Source of the DNA: Geodermatophilus sp. DSM 45219
GTDB lineage: Bacteria; Actinomycetota; Actinomycetes; Mycobacteriales; Geodermatophilaceae
DNA length: 64,000 nucleotides
Assembly (NCBI RefSeq): GCF_900104025.1
Contig: NZ_FNIQ01000008.1
Coordinates: 1-64,000 of the forward strand
Reading direction: 5' to 3'
Shown: positions 53,059-62,280 of the stretch, piece after piece
How the letters are laid out: each line of letters opens with the position of its first letter
Numbering within the stretch: position 1 is the stretch's first letter
Notes under the pieces: model-generated
Databases searched by the model: none
What the model was told of the DNA's origin: nothing
Seen by the model: the letters and a program-made list of their open reading frames with translations, nothing else
Translations under genes and position numbers: made by a program

Positions 53059-53226
53059 ATGTCACAGCCGAAGACCACGTACGAGGTGGGCTACTTCGTG
53101 GGGAGCCTTTTCTCCGCGTCGATCAACCGGATTTTGTCCCGCTCGCTGATCCGTCTCGCACCTGCGGACTTGCGGTCCACCGAGATTCTGATCGGCGACC
53201 TGCCGCTGTACAGCCCGACGAGGTAA
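53059..53226 (+). pseudogene. NADPH-dependent FMN reductase, N-terminal fragment
   Basis: 55 codons: TYEVGYFVGSLFSASINRIL, then LSRSLIRLAPADLRSTEILI and GDLPLYSPTR, then TAA. This is the start of a flavodoxin-like NADPH:FMN reductase (normally about 180 aa), cut just after the IRDLPLY motif. It has a good ribosome-binding site (GGAGGACC). No continuation is found in other frames, so it is a 3'-truncated relic. The remaining sequence to the TerC gene shows nothing else. Confidence 0.7.
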
Positions 53227-53338
53227 GACCTGATCTCGAGACCGTTCACGAGTCCCCGTCAGCATGGATCAAGGGCTGCGCATCGGCGCCGGTCTCCACC
53301 AGGACCGCCCATGGAGGGTCGCGCAGGGGGCTGGTGCG

Positions 53339-54382
53339 TCAGGAGCCGTGGGCACCGATTCCCTCGCCGGTGGACCCGGGACGGGCGTGCCGGTCCTTGG
53401 TTCCGGTTGCGCGCAGTGATCCGGGGTGGGCCTTGGCGGTGGGGTCGCGGCGTGTCTTGAGCAGGCTGGCCACCGTGACGACGGCCAGGACCACGACGAT
53501 CACGCCGAGGCTGAGCGGGGTGGGGATCTCGGGCACGCTGGGGTCGATGTCGACGTGGGCCCAGTGCAGGATCAGCTTCACGCCGATGAACGCCAGGATG
53601 AACGCCAGCCCAGCGGACAGGTAGACCAGCCGGTCGAGCAGTCCCTTGACGAGGAAGAACAGCGCGCGCAGGCCGAGCAGGGCGAAGGCGTTGGCGGTGA
53701 AGACGATGTAGGGCTCATCGGTCACCCCGAACACCGCGGGGATGGAGTCGAGGGCGAACAGCAGGTCCACGCTGCCGATCGCGATCAGCACGACCATCAG
53801 CGGCGTGACCATGCGCCGGCCCTCGACCCGGGTAAGCAACCGGCCGCCGACGTAGTCGGGGGTCACCGGCAGCAGGCGGCGGGCGGCCTTGACCATCGCG
53901 TTGCTCTCGATGTCGGGGTCCTCGTCGCGGTGCCGGAACAGCTGGACGGCGGTGTAGATGAGCAGCAGGCCGAACAGCAGGAACATGAAGGAGAACAGCG
54001 ACAGCAGGGTGGCGCCCAGCGCGATGAAGATCGCCCGCATGACCAGCGCGAGCACGATGCCGAAGGTCAGCACCTTGTGCTCGTGCTCCTCGGGGACGGC
54101 GAAGGTCGTCATGATGATGACGAAGACGAACAGGTTGTCGACCGACAGGCTCTTCTCGACGACGTAGCCGGCGAAGTACTCGGTGCCCGGTCCGCCGCCG
54201 TACTCCGTGGTGAACCAAATCCCGAAGCCGATCGCGAGGGCGATGTAGAAGATCGACCAGGCGGTGGCCTCGCGAAAGCCGACCCGGTGCGGACGGACCG
54301 CGGCCAGGACGAGGTCCACGGCCAGCAGGGCGAGGATGAGCACGATGGTCAGCGTCCAGGTCAGGCCACTGATGTCGGTCAC
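53339..54382 (-). CDS. TerC/Alx-family membrane protein
   Basis: 347 aa with about nine membrane helices. EKSLSVDNLFVFVIIMTTFA (acidic residues of the TerC/Alx motif) and AIGSVDLLFALDSIPAVFGV (second acidic metal-binding motif) are the family signatures. Members export or control manganese or calcium or accompany tellurite resistance. A cytoplasmic tail of about 40 residues is present. There is little room for a Mn riboswitch: the HtrA gene ends about 100 bp upstream on the same strand. Confidence 0.92.
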   Translation of the reverse strand: MTDISGLTWTLTIVLILALLAVDLVLAAVRPHRVGFREATAWSIFYIALAIGFGIWFTTEYGGGPGTEYFAGYVVEKSLSVDNLFVFVIIMTTFAVPEEHEHKVLTFGIVLALVMRAIFIALGATLLSLFSFMFLLFGLLLIYTAVQLFRHRDEDPDIESNAMVKAARRLLPVTPDYVGGRLLTRVEGRRMVTPLMVVLIAIGSVDLLFALDSIPAVFGVTDEPYIVFTANAFALLGLRALFFLVKGLLDRLVYLSAGLAFILAFIGVKLILHWAHVDIDPSVPEIPTPLSLGVIVVVLAVVTVASLLKTRRDPTAKAHPGSLRATGTKDRHARPGSTGEGIGAHGS

Positions 54383-54485
54383 GCTGTCTCCTTGATCGGC
54401 TCCGCTCCCGACCTGTGGGCGGAGGCTCCCGCGCCGGCCAACGAGACTGCGTCGGGCGGCGACTGTGCCGAGGGCGGCAGTGCCC

Positions 54486-55604
54486 TCAGGGGTTGCTGGT
54501 GACGGGTCGGTCCACGAGCGTGAGTTCGACCTCGCGTTCTCTCTGACCGGGGCGGGTGACCGTCAGGGTCAGGACGTCGCTGGGGCTGTGCGGGCGCAGC
54601 GCGGCGAGGAAGTCCTCAGGCGTGGGCGTCGGCTCCCCGTCCACTGCGGTGACGACGTCGCCGGGGGCCAAGCCCGCCTGCTCGGCCGGGCCGCTGGCGG
54701 CGACAGCGGCGACGATGACCCCCTCCAGGTCGCCGAGCCCCAGCTGCGCGGCGATCTCCGGGGTGATCGGCACGGGCACGAGCCCGGCATAGGCGTGCTG
54801 GGCGCGACCGGAACGTTGCAGCTGGTCGGCGATGTCGACGGCGGTTGCCGCCGGGATGGCGAAGCCGAGGGCGACCGCGCCGGCCTGGGGTGGGATGTAG
54901 GCGACGTTGATGCCGATCACCTCACCGGCAGCGTTGAGCAGGGCGCCACCGGAGTTGCCCGGGCTGATGGGGGCGTCGGTCTGGATGAGGTCGACCAGCG
55001 CCTGGGACTGCACTGCGCTGCCAGGGATCTCCCGGTGCAGGCCGGAGATGATGCCGGCGGTGACGGTGTTCGCAAAGCCCAGCGGGCTGCCCACGACGAC
55101 CGCGAGGGTGCCCACCTGGGGCAGGTCGGTGCGGAACTCCGCCGGTGGCAGGTCGCGCCGGTCGGCCTGCACCAGGGCGAGGTCGGTGACCGGGTCGGTG
55201 GCGGTAACGGTGCCCGGGACGCGCCGCCCGTCGGCGAAGGCCACCTCCACGTCCGAGGCGCCGCGCACGACGTGTTCGTTGGTGAGGATGAGCCCGTCGG
55301 CGGTGTAGACGACCCCGCTGCCGTTTCCGCCGGCAACCAGCACGGTCACCACGCTGGGCTGCGCCCGCGCGAGGACCTGCGGCACCTGTTCCAGGCCTCC
55401 GGCGGCCGCCTCGGCAGGCTGCTGAGCGGTCGTCGTGGCGCTGGACGCCTGCTGGTCAGCCGAGGAGTCGGAGCCGGTACAGCCGCCGGTGAGCAGTGCA
55501 GCCGCGACTACGCCTGCCGCAACTGCTGACCGCGGTCGGGCCACCACGTGGCGGCACACACCCGCAGACGGCGCCCCGTCTCGAGTGGTACGCGGGGACG
55601 ACAT
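54486..55604 (-). CDS. HtrA/DegP-type lipoprotein serine protease (S1C-PDZ)
   Basis: 372 aa. Lipobox LLTGGC (Cys about residue 43), then a Ser/Thr/Gln linker. The trypsin-like domain has catalytic His in LILTNEHVVRG, Asp in DPVTDLALVQADR and Ser in DAPISPGNSGGALLNAAGEV. A PDZ domain follows (GLGDLEGVIVAAVAASGPAE, GLAPGDVVTAVDGEPTPTPE). The complete triad predicts an active extracytoplasmic quality-control protease. It lies 4 bp downstream of the DUF1269 gene on the same strand, so the two form an operon. Confidence 0.93.
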   Translation of the reverse strand: MSSPRTTRDGAPSAGVCRHVVARPRSAVAAGVVAAALLTGGCTGSDSSADQQASSATTTAQQPAEAAAGGLEQVPQVLARAQPSVVTVLVAGGNGSGVVYTADGLILTNEHVVRGASDVEVAFADGRRVPGTVTATDPVTDLALVQADRRDLPPAEFRTDLPQVGTLAVVVGSPLGFANTVTAGIISGLHREIPGSAVQSQALVDLIQTDAPISPGNSGGALLNAAGEVIGINVAYIPPQAGAVALGFAIPAATAVDIADQLQRSGRAQHAYAGLVPVPITPEIAAQLGLGDLEGVIVAAVAASGPAEQAGLAPGDVVTAVDGEPTPTPEDFLAALRPHSPSDVLTLTVTRPGQREREVELTLVDRPVTSNP

Positions 55605-55608
55605 GGGG

Positions 55609-56151
55609 TCACAACCCGGTTGCCGCCGAGGCACCGACGGGGTGGTTCTGCTGTAGAAGCGCGACCAGCTCACGCTCGGAGTCGCGGCTCAAGTTGGTCT
55701 GGATCACCGTCGGGTTGTAGGGCCGGATCGCCTCAACGACCCGGTCGACGGTGGCGTTGCGGGCCAGGAAGAACACTGCCGCCCCACCGGGCTGCAGGGT
55801 CTGCCCGATCTCACGGATCAGGTCATCGGGGATGCCGACATCGGCCAGCGACCCACCCAGGGCTCCCGACCCGGCACCCACCCCCGCCCCCACCAGGGCG
55901 CCGGCGAGCGGGTTGAGCAACAGCAGTCCGATCAGCGACCCCCACAGCGCGCCGCTGGCCGCTCCGTAGCTGGCTCCAGCCGCGGTCAGGTTGACCGACT
56001 GGTGCAGCTTGATCTTCCCGTCGGGAGTCCGCTCCACCCAGGCGGCGTCGGCCAGCTCCAGCAACTGCTGCCGATCGAGTTCCCCGGCGAGCTCGAAGAC
56101 CTTCTCAGCGGTCTGCGGGCTGTCCACCCCAAACACGAGCAACTGACTCAT
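55609..56151 (-). CDS. DUF1269-family membrane protein
   Basis: 180 aa. The N-terminus is SQLLVFGVDSPQTAEKVFEL. Two Gly/Ala-rich hydrophobic helices are at about 60-110 (YGAASGALWGSLIGLLLLNP, ALVGAGVGAGSGALGGSLAD). A C-terminal DUF1269 domain follows (QTLQPGGAAVFFLARNATVD). Function unknown; homologues sit beside stress genes. GAGGAG ribosome-binding site. It heads the operon with htrA. Confidence 0.85.
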   Translation of the reverse strand: MSQLLVFGVDSPQTAEKVFELAGELDRQQLLELADAAWVERTPDGKIKLHQSVNLTAAGASYGAASGALWGSLIGLLLLNPLAGALVGAGVGAGSGALGGSLADVGIPDDLIREIGQTLQPGGAAVFFLARNATVDRVVEAIRPYNPTVIQTNLSRDSERELVALLQQNHPVGASAATGL

Positions 56152-56435
56152 GCGCCTTCTCCTCGTCCCGTGACCCCGCTCCGAGGCCAGAGCCCTCCAT
56201 GGGCGCCGTCCGAACTCTCCAGCGGAAGTCTTGCCAAGGATGCCACATGCTTGAGGCTGACTGCTCAACCGCCACGGGCCATACCCGGCGCGACGGAGAG
56301 CATTCACCCGACAATGAGTCCTTCGGCTCCGTCCGCACCGACAGCGAGCCTCAGCGCTCCTCCCTCAAATCGATGGAGACAGCGCTGAGCTTCCCCCCAT
56401 AGCGTGAAGACATCGCGTCTGTGAGGAGGGCAGCG
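56152..56435. other. intergenic, no gene seen
   Basis: Divergent to the DUF1269 gene. Several short open frames without codon bias; no terminator or RNA motif recognised. Confidence 0.4.
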
Positions 56436-56690
56436 ATGACGAGGCAGTACCAGAAGCTCGACGAGGACTTCAAGTCCGGCGCGGTCCGGCTGGTGTTCGA
56501 GACCGGCAAGCTGAACGCACAGGAGGCCCAAGGAGCTGAGGTCAAACAGGGTTCGCCCCGGTGAGCCCACGACGCGCAGCTGGCGTAGACCGCGCTGGCC
56601 ATGGCGATCGCCGTGCGCGGCGGCAAGGAGGTGATCGCCGGGGTCTTCGCCGTCCGCTTCAGCGCCGATCACGGCATCGCCTCCGGACAT
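56436..56690 (+). pseudogene. IS3-family transposase relic (orfA/orfB fragments)
   Basis: From ATG 56436, MTRQYQKLDEDFKSGAVRLV continues as FETGKLNAQEAQGAEVKQG, the orfA HTH start of an IS3-type transposase, and stops at 56562-56564. The following frame reads AQLA, then TALAMAIAVRGGKEVIAGVF and SADHGIAS, matching the orfB segment preceding the DDE motif (LAMAIAVRGG...HSDxG). Everything between, and the rest of both genes, is missing. The relic ends close to the 3' end of the amine oxidase gene. Confidence 0.65.
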
Positions 56691-58159
56691 TCGAGCCGGA
56701 TGATTTCCCGGGCGGCGCGGGCCCCGGACTGCAGCGCGCCCTCCATGTACCCGAAGAACGGCATCCAGGTCTGCTCGCCCGCCAGGTACATGCGGCCGTG
56801 CGGCTCAGCCAGGGCCTGCCCAACCGTGGTGACCTCGCCCGGAGCGGGCACCGAGTACCCGGTCAGCACGCCCGGCGTATTCGGCCAGTCCACGAATCGT
56901 TCATCGACCGGCGCGTAGCCCGGAAAGATCGAGGCGAGCTGCGTCGGGTAGCTGCTTCGGTCACGGATAAATGTGCCGCCGGAGTAGACCGACAGCGCGA
57001 ACTCCGCGTCAGGCGCAACAGGCTGACTATCAGTGCCCTCCCACACTGACCCGATGCCGTCCACGAGCGCATTGGGTGTGAGTCCTGAGTCGTCCCAGAA
57101 CGCGGTGACGAAGCTGTTGAGGTACTTCACGGCCGGCCCGTGGGTCATAGTGCGTTCGGCGGGATCCCACTCGAGGTGGGAGGTGATGGACGGCCATGCC
57201 GTCGGCGGCACCGCAAGCACGAGATAGTCGCACGTCCCGGTGCCCGATGCGGTGGTGAAGTCGACTCGGTCCTCCCGGACCGCGATGTCGGTGACTGGAT
57301 CGTTCAGGGTCACGTTGTCCGCGTCGATGTCGCCGACCAGCATGGCTGCCAGCTGATCGTTGCCGCCGCTGCAGCGGAAAGTTTCGGTGTAGTCCCAGTA
57401 GCCGCGCAAGCTCGTCGTCTCGTCGCAATCATCGACGCGGCCCGCGCTTACGAGCGCGAGCAGCCCGAGGTAGCTCTGCTGCGAGGGTGGCGCGCAGTTG
57501 TCGTTGCCTAGTTGAAAGTCAATGACCGAGCGAGTCAGCGAGCCGGCGGCCCCGAGTAACTCGTCGAGCCGCTCGGCGACGGTCATCGCGTCGAAGGCGG
57601 CGGCGCCTGGCGAGAGCCACGGATGTACTGGGTCGATGTCCTTCGCGTCCTGACCGATCACGTCGATGACGTCCAACAGTTCGTCGTACACCTGCTTCTT
57701 TTCATCGTGGGTGAGGTCGTGGTCTCCGATCCGTACTCGGGGGTCGGACTCGCTAACCTCGATGAGCTGCAATCCGAAGGTGTCGGCCAGGTCGTTCCAC
57801 ATGGGATGGTTCGCCCCGATCAGCTCGGCGCCCGCCTCGACAGTCCTGTTCGCAACAAAGTCCCGGTCGGTGCGCACCCGACCGCCGAGCCGCTCCGAGG
57901 CCTCGAGTACGGCGACCAGCACCCCACAGCGGTTCAGGTACCAGGCCGCGGAAAGTCCGGCGAACCCACCGCCCACGACGACGACATTGATGTCTTGCAA
58001 TTCCTCGCTGGAGTGCACGGCCTCGAGGTCGAGGGCGTCGGGCATCAAGAAGGAGTCCCGCAGGGCCTGCCGCTTCGATCTGGACAGATCCGCGAGACTC
58101 GATCCCGATACCGCTGAACCGACGAGTCTGTTCAGTTGCTCGAACACGTGTGCCGCCAT
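56669..58159 (-). CDS. flavin monoamine oxidase-family protein
   Basis: 496 aa. The FAD-binding loop is INVVVVGGGFAGLSAAWYLN with VAVLEASERLGGRVRTDRDF (about residues 50-90). The middle contains the substrate domain, and the C-terminal FAD motif is RMYLAGEQTWMPFFGYMEGA then LQSGARAAREI. No covalent-FAD Cys motif is seen. The family oxidises amines or amino acids, releasing H2O2. Ribosome-binding site GGAGGTA. Base use is less GC-biased than neighbours, suggesting transfer. The last few codons may come from the IS3 relic. Confidence 0.85.
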   Translation of the reverse strand: MAAHVFEQLNRLVGSAVSGSSLADLSRSKRQALRDSFLMPDALDLEAVHSSEELQDINVVVVGGGFAGLSAAWYLNRCGVLVAVLEASERLGGRVRTDRDFVANRTVEAGAELIGANHPMWNDLADTFGLQLIEVSESDPRVRIGDHDLTHDEKKQVYDELLDVIDVIGQDAKDIDPVHPWLSPGAAAFDAMTVAERLDELLGAAGSLTRSVIDFQLGNDNCAPPSQQSYLGLLALVSAGRVDDCDETTSLRGYWDYTETFRCSGGNDQLAAMLVGDIDADNVTLNDPVTDIAVREDRVDFTTASGTGTCDYLVLAVPPTAWPSITSHLEWDPAERTMTHGPAVKYLNSFVTAFWDDSGLTPNALVDGIGSVWEGTDSQPVAPDAEFALSVYSGGTFIRDRSSYPTQLASIFPGYAPVDERFVDWPNTPGVLTGYSVPAPGEVTTVGQALAEPHGRMYLAGEQTWMPFFGYMEGALQSGARAAREIIRLECPEAMP

Positions 58160-58678
58160 TGTCAGTACCTCCGGGCGTGGGTTGGCCGGAACTGAAGGCA
58201 GGGGACCTGACACGCCTTTCGCGCTTGGTCGAGGCGTTCTCACTCATTCAATGCGTGGCGAGGGCGTGCGGGTTCGAGCCGAGTAAAGGACTGATCGCTG
58301 CATCTGCGGGCACGTGCCCCGTGGGGTCCGCGGACGTGACGTCGACACGCTAAGCACAAAAGTGAGACACGCGCTGTCTCCCCCCATTTCGCTCGACGAC
58401 GTCTACCCCGCAGGCACCCAGTGGAACAACTCATGGGCCCGGCGCGCTGCGCGGATCCGAGTCACGTCGACCGGCTCTGCCGGGACCGTCCTGCAGCGCC
58501 GTCTGCTCGGCCCCTGCGACTGGTACCCGCCGAATACGTGGACATACCCGGCGACGAGGACGGTGTTCGAACGAGGGTTCCGACGGTGTCACCAGGGTAA
58601 GAGGCTCCGGGGTCGAGCAACCGACCGCACCGTTTGAGCTCGTCCGTCGGTCAGGCGAGATGCGTTGGGAGGGTCGTA
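58160..58678. other. 519-bp intergenic, no confident gene
   Basis: An inverted repeat GAGACA-CGCGC-TGTCTC is at 58364-58380, near TAAGCACAAAAGTG, reminiscent of an IS end but with no transposase. Short open frames lack codon bias. It probably contains the promoter of the lipoprotein/GH15 unit. Confidence 0.4.
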
Positions 58679-59260
58679 ATGCTCCATGTCGATCGCGGCA
58701 CGGGCTGGGTTCCCACCGCCGCTCCTCTGCTGTTGCTGCTGCTGATCGTCGGACTGGTGGGGGCAGGGTGCGGCGAGGACGAGGCCGAGCACGGCTCGCC
58801 GTTGAGTCCGAGCGTGGGCCGTCCGGATCTCGACAGCGTCGAGGGGCAGGTCGGTGACCTGCGGCTGCTGCACGTGTACATCGCCTCGCCGGGTGAGCGG
58901 GGCAGCACCCACACGCCCGAAGGCGGCGCGGAGCTGCTGCTGACGGTGGCCAACGACGGCGACGCCGACGACACGCTATCCGCTGTCAGCAGCGAGGAGG
59001 CCGCCGAGGTCGTCCTCCGCCAGGGCGGGGAGGCCGCGACGTCGTCGATCGACGTGCCGGTGCCGGCCGGCGGGGTGGCGGACCTGCAGGACGTGGCCGG
59101 CCCGCACCTGGAGCTGACCGGGCTCAGAGAGGAGCTGCGCAGCGGGACCAGCGTGGAGATCACCTTCACCTTCACCGGCGCCGGGTCGGTGACGCTGCAG
59201 GTGCCGGTGGCGACCTACGACCCGGCGGCGGTCTCCAGCACGCCGGCCGACCCGTCATGA
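58679..59260 (+). CDS. PCu(A)C-like lipoprotein, cassette copy 2
   Basis: 193 aa. A lipobox-like VGLVGAGC (Cys about residue 33) is followed by DSVEGQVGDLRLLHVYIASP, LLLTVANDGDADDTLSAVSS and DVPVPAGGVADLQDVAGPHL, matching copy 1 closely over the whole domain. Again no HxM or Met-rich copper motif, although THTPEGG is present. Ribosome-binding site GGGAGG. The stop overlaps the GH15 ATG by 4 bp, tighter than in copy 1. Confidence 0.78.
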   Translation: MLHVDRGTGWVPTAAPLLLLLLIVGLVGAGCGEDEAEHGSPLSPSVGRPDLDSVEGQVGDLRLLHVYIASPGERGSTHTPEGGAELLLTVANDGDADDTLSAVSSEEAAEVVLRQGGEAATSSIDVPVPAGGVADLQDVAGPHLELTGLREELRSGTSVEITFTFTGAGSVTLQVPVATYDPAAVSSTPADPS

Positions 59261-61188
59261 GCCGTCCGGACTCTTCGCCCCGGGACACACATGTCGACCG
59301 CACCCAGGGCTTTCCGCCGATCGAGGACTACGCGCTTCTCGCCGACGGGGAGACCATCGCCCTGGTGACCTCCCGCGGTGCGGTGGAGTGGCTGTGCGCG
59401 CCGCGGATGGACTCGCCGAGCCTGTTCGCCGCAGTCCTCGACCGCGACGCCGGCACCTTCACGCTGGCCCCCACGGAGACCTCGGTACCAGTCACCCGAC
59501 GCTACCTGCCGGGCACGCTCGTGCTAGAGACGACGTACATGACAAGCTCCGGCTGGTTGACGGTGACCGACGCGCTGCTGGTCGCCCCCTGGGACGACGA
59601 CGCCTGCGGCGACCTGCCGCCCTACCGCCGCGAGGCCTCAGGCCAGCGGGCCGCGCACGTCCTGCTGCGCACCGCCCGCTGCGAACATGGCAGTGTCGAG
59701 CTGAGCGTGGACTGCACCCCCGCCTTCGACTACGGCCGCCATGCGCCGGCCTGGCAGCTGGATCCCGCCACGCAAGGACAGGCGTCGGCGAGCGACCCCG
59801 TTTCAGGGCTCTCGCTGCGTCTGACCAGTGACCGGCCGCTACTGGCGGAGGGCGCCCGCGTGGGCTGGCGCACCGTCCTGACCGCCGGTGAGGAGGCCGT
59901 CGTTGCCCTGTCCTGGGCCGGCGCCGCACCACCTGGCTCGGTGGCCGAGGCACACGAGCGGCTTGAGTACACGGGCACGTACTGGCGAGACTGGCTGGCC
60001 GGCGGCACCTTTCCCGACCATCCCTGGCGGGCGCACATGCAGCGCAGCGCCCTGACGCTTAAGGGGCTGGTGTACGCGCCCACCGGCGCGATGGTCGCCG
60101 CAGCGACCACCTCCCTGCCCGAGGAGCTCGGCGGGCAGCGCAACTGGGACTACCGCTACACCTGGATCCGCGACGCCGCCTTCACGCTGTGGGGCCTGCA
60201 CACGCTCGGGTTCACCGCGGAGGCGGGCGACTTCTTCGACTTCATCGCCGAGGTCGCCGGCGGGGAGACCGACCGACTGCAGATCATGTACGGCATCGGC
60301 GGCGAGCGGACGCTGACCGAGGTCGAGCTCGAGCACCTGTCCGGCTACGCCGGCTCCCGTCCGGTGCGGATCGGCAACGGCGCCTACGATCAGGCCCAGC
60401 ACGACGTTTGGGGTATGGTGCTGGACTCCATCTACCTGCACACCACCGCCGTGGGCGCCCTGCCCGACCGGCTGTGGCCGCTGGTGGAACGGCAGGTCGA
60501 GCAGGCGCTGGTGCACTGGCGGCATCCCGATTCCGGCATCTGGGAGGTCCGCGGCGCGCTGCAGCACTTCACCTCCTCGAAGGTGCTCTGCTGGGTGGCC
60601 GCCGACCGCGGCGCCAAGCTGGCTGACCTCTGCGGCGCCACTGAGCAGGCCGCGCGCTGGCGCGCGGCCGCCGAGGAGATCCACGCCGACGTCTGCGCCT
60701 CCGGCGTCGATGAACGCGGCGTGTTCACCCAGTTCTACGGCAGCACCGCGCTGGACGCCTCGGCGCTGCTAATTCCGCTGATGGGCTTCCTGCCGCCCGA
60801 GGACCCGCGGGCGCGGGCCACCGTGCTGGCGATCGCCGACGAGCTCACCGAGGACGAGATGGTGCTGCGCTACCGGGTCGAGGAGACCGACGACGGCCTG
60901 TCCGGCGAGGAGGGCACCTTCGTCATCTGCTCGTTCTGGCTGGTCTCCGCGCTGGTGGAGATCGGCGAGACCGCCCGCGCCGACGACCTGTGCCGGCTGC
61001 TGCTGCACCACGCCAACGACCTGGGGCTGCTCGCCGAGGAGCTGGACGCGCACAGCGGCCGGCATTTGGGCAACACCCCGCAGGCATTCTCTCACCTGGC
61101 GCTGATCAACGCCGTCATGCACCTGATTCGGGCCGGCGGGGCCGCCCCCGGCCGCTTCAGCCCCATTGGCCGGCGCGGTCGCCCGTGA
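59257..61188 (+). CDS. GH15 glucoamylase/trehalase-family hydrolase, cassette copy 2
   Basis: 643 aa. The N-terminus is FPPIEDYALLADGETIALVT. The barrel has GGQRNWDYRYTWIRDAAFTL, SGIWEVRGALQHFTSSKVLC (general-acid region) and EELDAHSGRHLGNTPQAFSH (general base). The family layout equals that of copy 1, but divergence is high, so the duplication is old or the two came in separately. It probably cleaves alpha-linked glucose (trehalose or maltodextrin). No signal peptide. Confidence 0.88.
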   Translation: MSRPDSSPRDTHVDRTQGFPPIEDYALLADGETIALVTSRGAVEWLCAPRMDSPSLFAAVLDRDAGTFTLAPTETSVPVTRRYLPGTLVLETTYMTSSGWLTVTDALLVAPWDDDACGDLPPYRREASGQRAAHVLLRTARCEHGSVELSVDCTPAFDYGRHAPAWQLDPATQGQASASDPVSGLSLRLTSDRPLLAEGARVGWRTVLTAGEEAVVALSWAGAAPPGSVAEAHERLEYTGTYWRDWLAGGTFPDHPWRAHMQRSALTLKGLVYAPTGAMVAAATTSLPEELGGQRNWDYRYTWIRDAAFTLWGLHTLGFTAEAGDFFDFIAEVAGGETDRLQIMYGIGGERTLTEVELEHLSGYAGSRPVRIGNGAYDQAQHDVWGMVLDSIYLHTTAVGALPDRLWPLVERQVEQALVHWRHPDSGIWEVRGALQHFTSSKVLCWVAADRGAKLADLCGATEQAARWRAAAEEIHADVCASGVDERGVFTQFYGSTALDASALLIPLMGFLPPEDPRARATVLAIADELTEDEMVLRYRVEETDDGLSGEEGTFVICSFWLVSALVEIGETARADDLCRLLLHHANDLGLLAEELDAHSGRHLGNTPQAFSHLALINAVMHLIRAGGAAPGRFSPIGRRGRP

Positions 61189-61209
61189 GCGGGCCGGCCG
61201 ACTGGGGGG

Positions 61210-62280
61210 GTGGGGGCTACGCGAGCTGAGCGGATCACCCGGACGCCGGTCGGGCGGATCCGCGTCGGGCGGGTGCTCCTGCTCACGGTGATGGGGGTAG
61301 CGCTGTACCTGTTCGCGCCGCAAGTCACCGAGGTCTTCGCGTCCTGGCCGAAGCTGTCCGACATCGCCCCAGGGTGGTTCGCCGCCGTCGTCACCGGGCA
61401 GGTCGCCAGCCTCTGCTGCCTGCTCGTGCTGCAGCGGATGGCGCTGCGCACCACCGCCTGGTTCCCGGTGGCGACCGCCCAGCTGTCGGGCAACGCGTTC
61501 AGCCGGGTCGTGCCCGGCGGCGCGGCCGCCGGCGCGGCGCTGCAGTTCCGCATGCTCGGCCGCGCCGGCATCGAACCGGCCACCGCGGTCACCGGGCTGA
61601 CCGCCTTCTCCGTGTTGCAGACCGCCAGCGTCCTCTTCCTGCCGGTGCTGGCCCTGCCCGCGGTGCTCACCGGCGTCTACGTACCCCGCACCCTGCTCCA
61701 GTCAGCCATCCTCGGTGGGGCCGTCTTCGTGCTGGTCGCCGCTCTCAGCGCGGCCGTGCTGGTCGCCGACCGGCCGCTGGTCGCCGCGGCCGGAGCCGTG
61801 CAGTCCCTGCGCAACCGGCTGGTCCGCCGCCGTCCGCCGTCAACGGGGCTGCCGCAGCGGTTGCTGCAGGAGCGCAACGCCGTGCGCGCGGTACTCGGCG
61901 CCGGCTGGTGGAAGGCGCTGCTGGCCGTGGCCGGCAAGCTCGGCTTCGACTACCTGTCCCTGCTGGCGGCCCTGGCCGCCAGCAGCAGCCGTCCGCACCC
62001 CTCGCTGGTGCTGCTGGTCTTCGCCTCCGCCCTGCTGTTGGGGATGATCCCCATCACCCCTGGCGGGCTCGGCTTCGTCGAGGCCGGCCTGTACGGAACC
62101 CTCACGCTCGCCGGCGTGGCCACCGGTCAGGCGGTCCTGGCCACGCTGATGTATAGGTTGGCCTCCTACTGGCTGCCCATCCTCGCCGGGCCGGTCGCCT
62201 ACCTGCTCTTCCGCTCCCGATACGGACCCCGCCGGAAGGCCGGTGGGCTCGCCGGTAGCACGCCAGGGAGCGCGGCATGA
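61210..62280 (+). CDS. LPG-synthase-type flippase domain protein (UPF0104)
   Basis: 356 aa with about eight membrane helices: TM1 RVLLLTVMGVALYLFAPQVT, then WFAAVVTGQVASLCCLLVLQ. Signatures FSRVVPGGAAAGAALQFRML (R-x-x-P-G-G-x-x-x) and GLGFVEAGLYGTLTLAGV (GxGxxExG) are conserved in the lysylphosphatidylglycerol synthase TM domain and AglD/UPF0104 proteins. There is no aminoacyl-transferase domain, so a lipid-flippase-like role is possible. GTG start; stop overlaps the next ATG. Confidence 0.85.
   Translation: MGATRAERITRTPVGRIRVGRVLLLTVMGVALYLFAPQVTEVFASWPKLSDIAPGWFAAVVTGQVASLCCLLVLQRMALRTTAWFPVATAQLSGNAFSRVVPGGAAAGAALQFRMLGRAGIEPATAVTGLTAFSVLQTASVLFLPVLALPAVLTGVYVPRTLLQSAILGGAVFVLVAALSAAVLVADRPLVAAAGAVQSLRNRLVRRRPPSTGLPQRLLQERNAVRAVLGAGWWKALLAVAGKLGFDYLSLLAALAASSSRPHPSLVLLVFASALLLGMIPITPGGLGFVEAGLYGTLTLAGVATGQAVLATLMYRLASYWLPILAGPVAYLLFRSRYGPRRKAGGLAGSTPGSAA

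Noticed and set aside
54383..54485. yybP-ykoY Mn2+ riboswitch upstream of the TerC gene
   Set aside because: Only about 100 bp are available after the preceding gene and no matching conserved loop is visible.
58364..58380. IS terminal repeat at GAGACA-CGCGC-TGTCTC
   Set aside because: A single short inverted repeat with no transposase or duplicated target; could be an operator.
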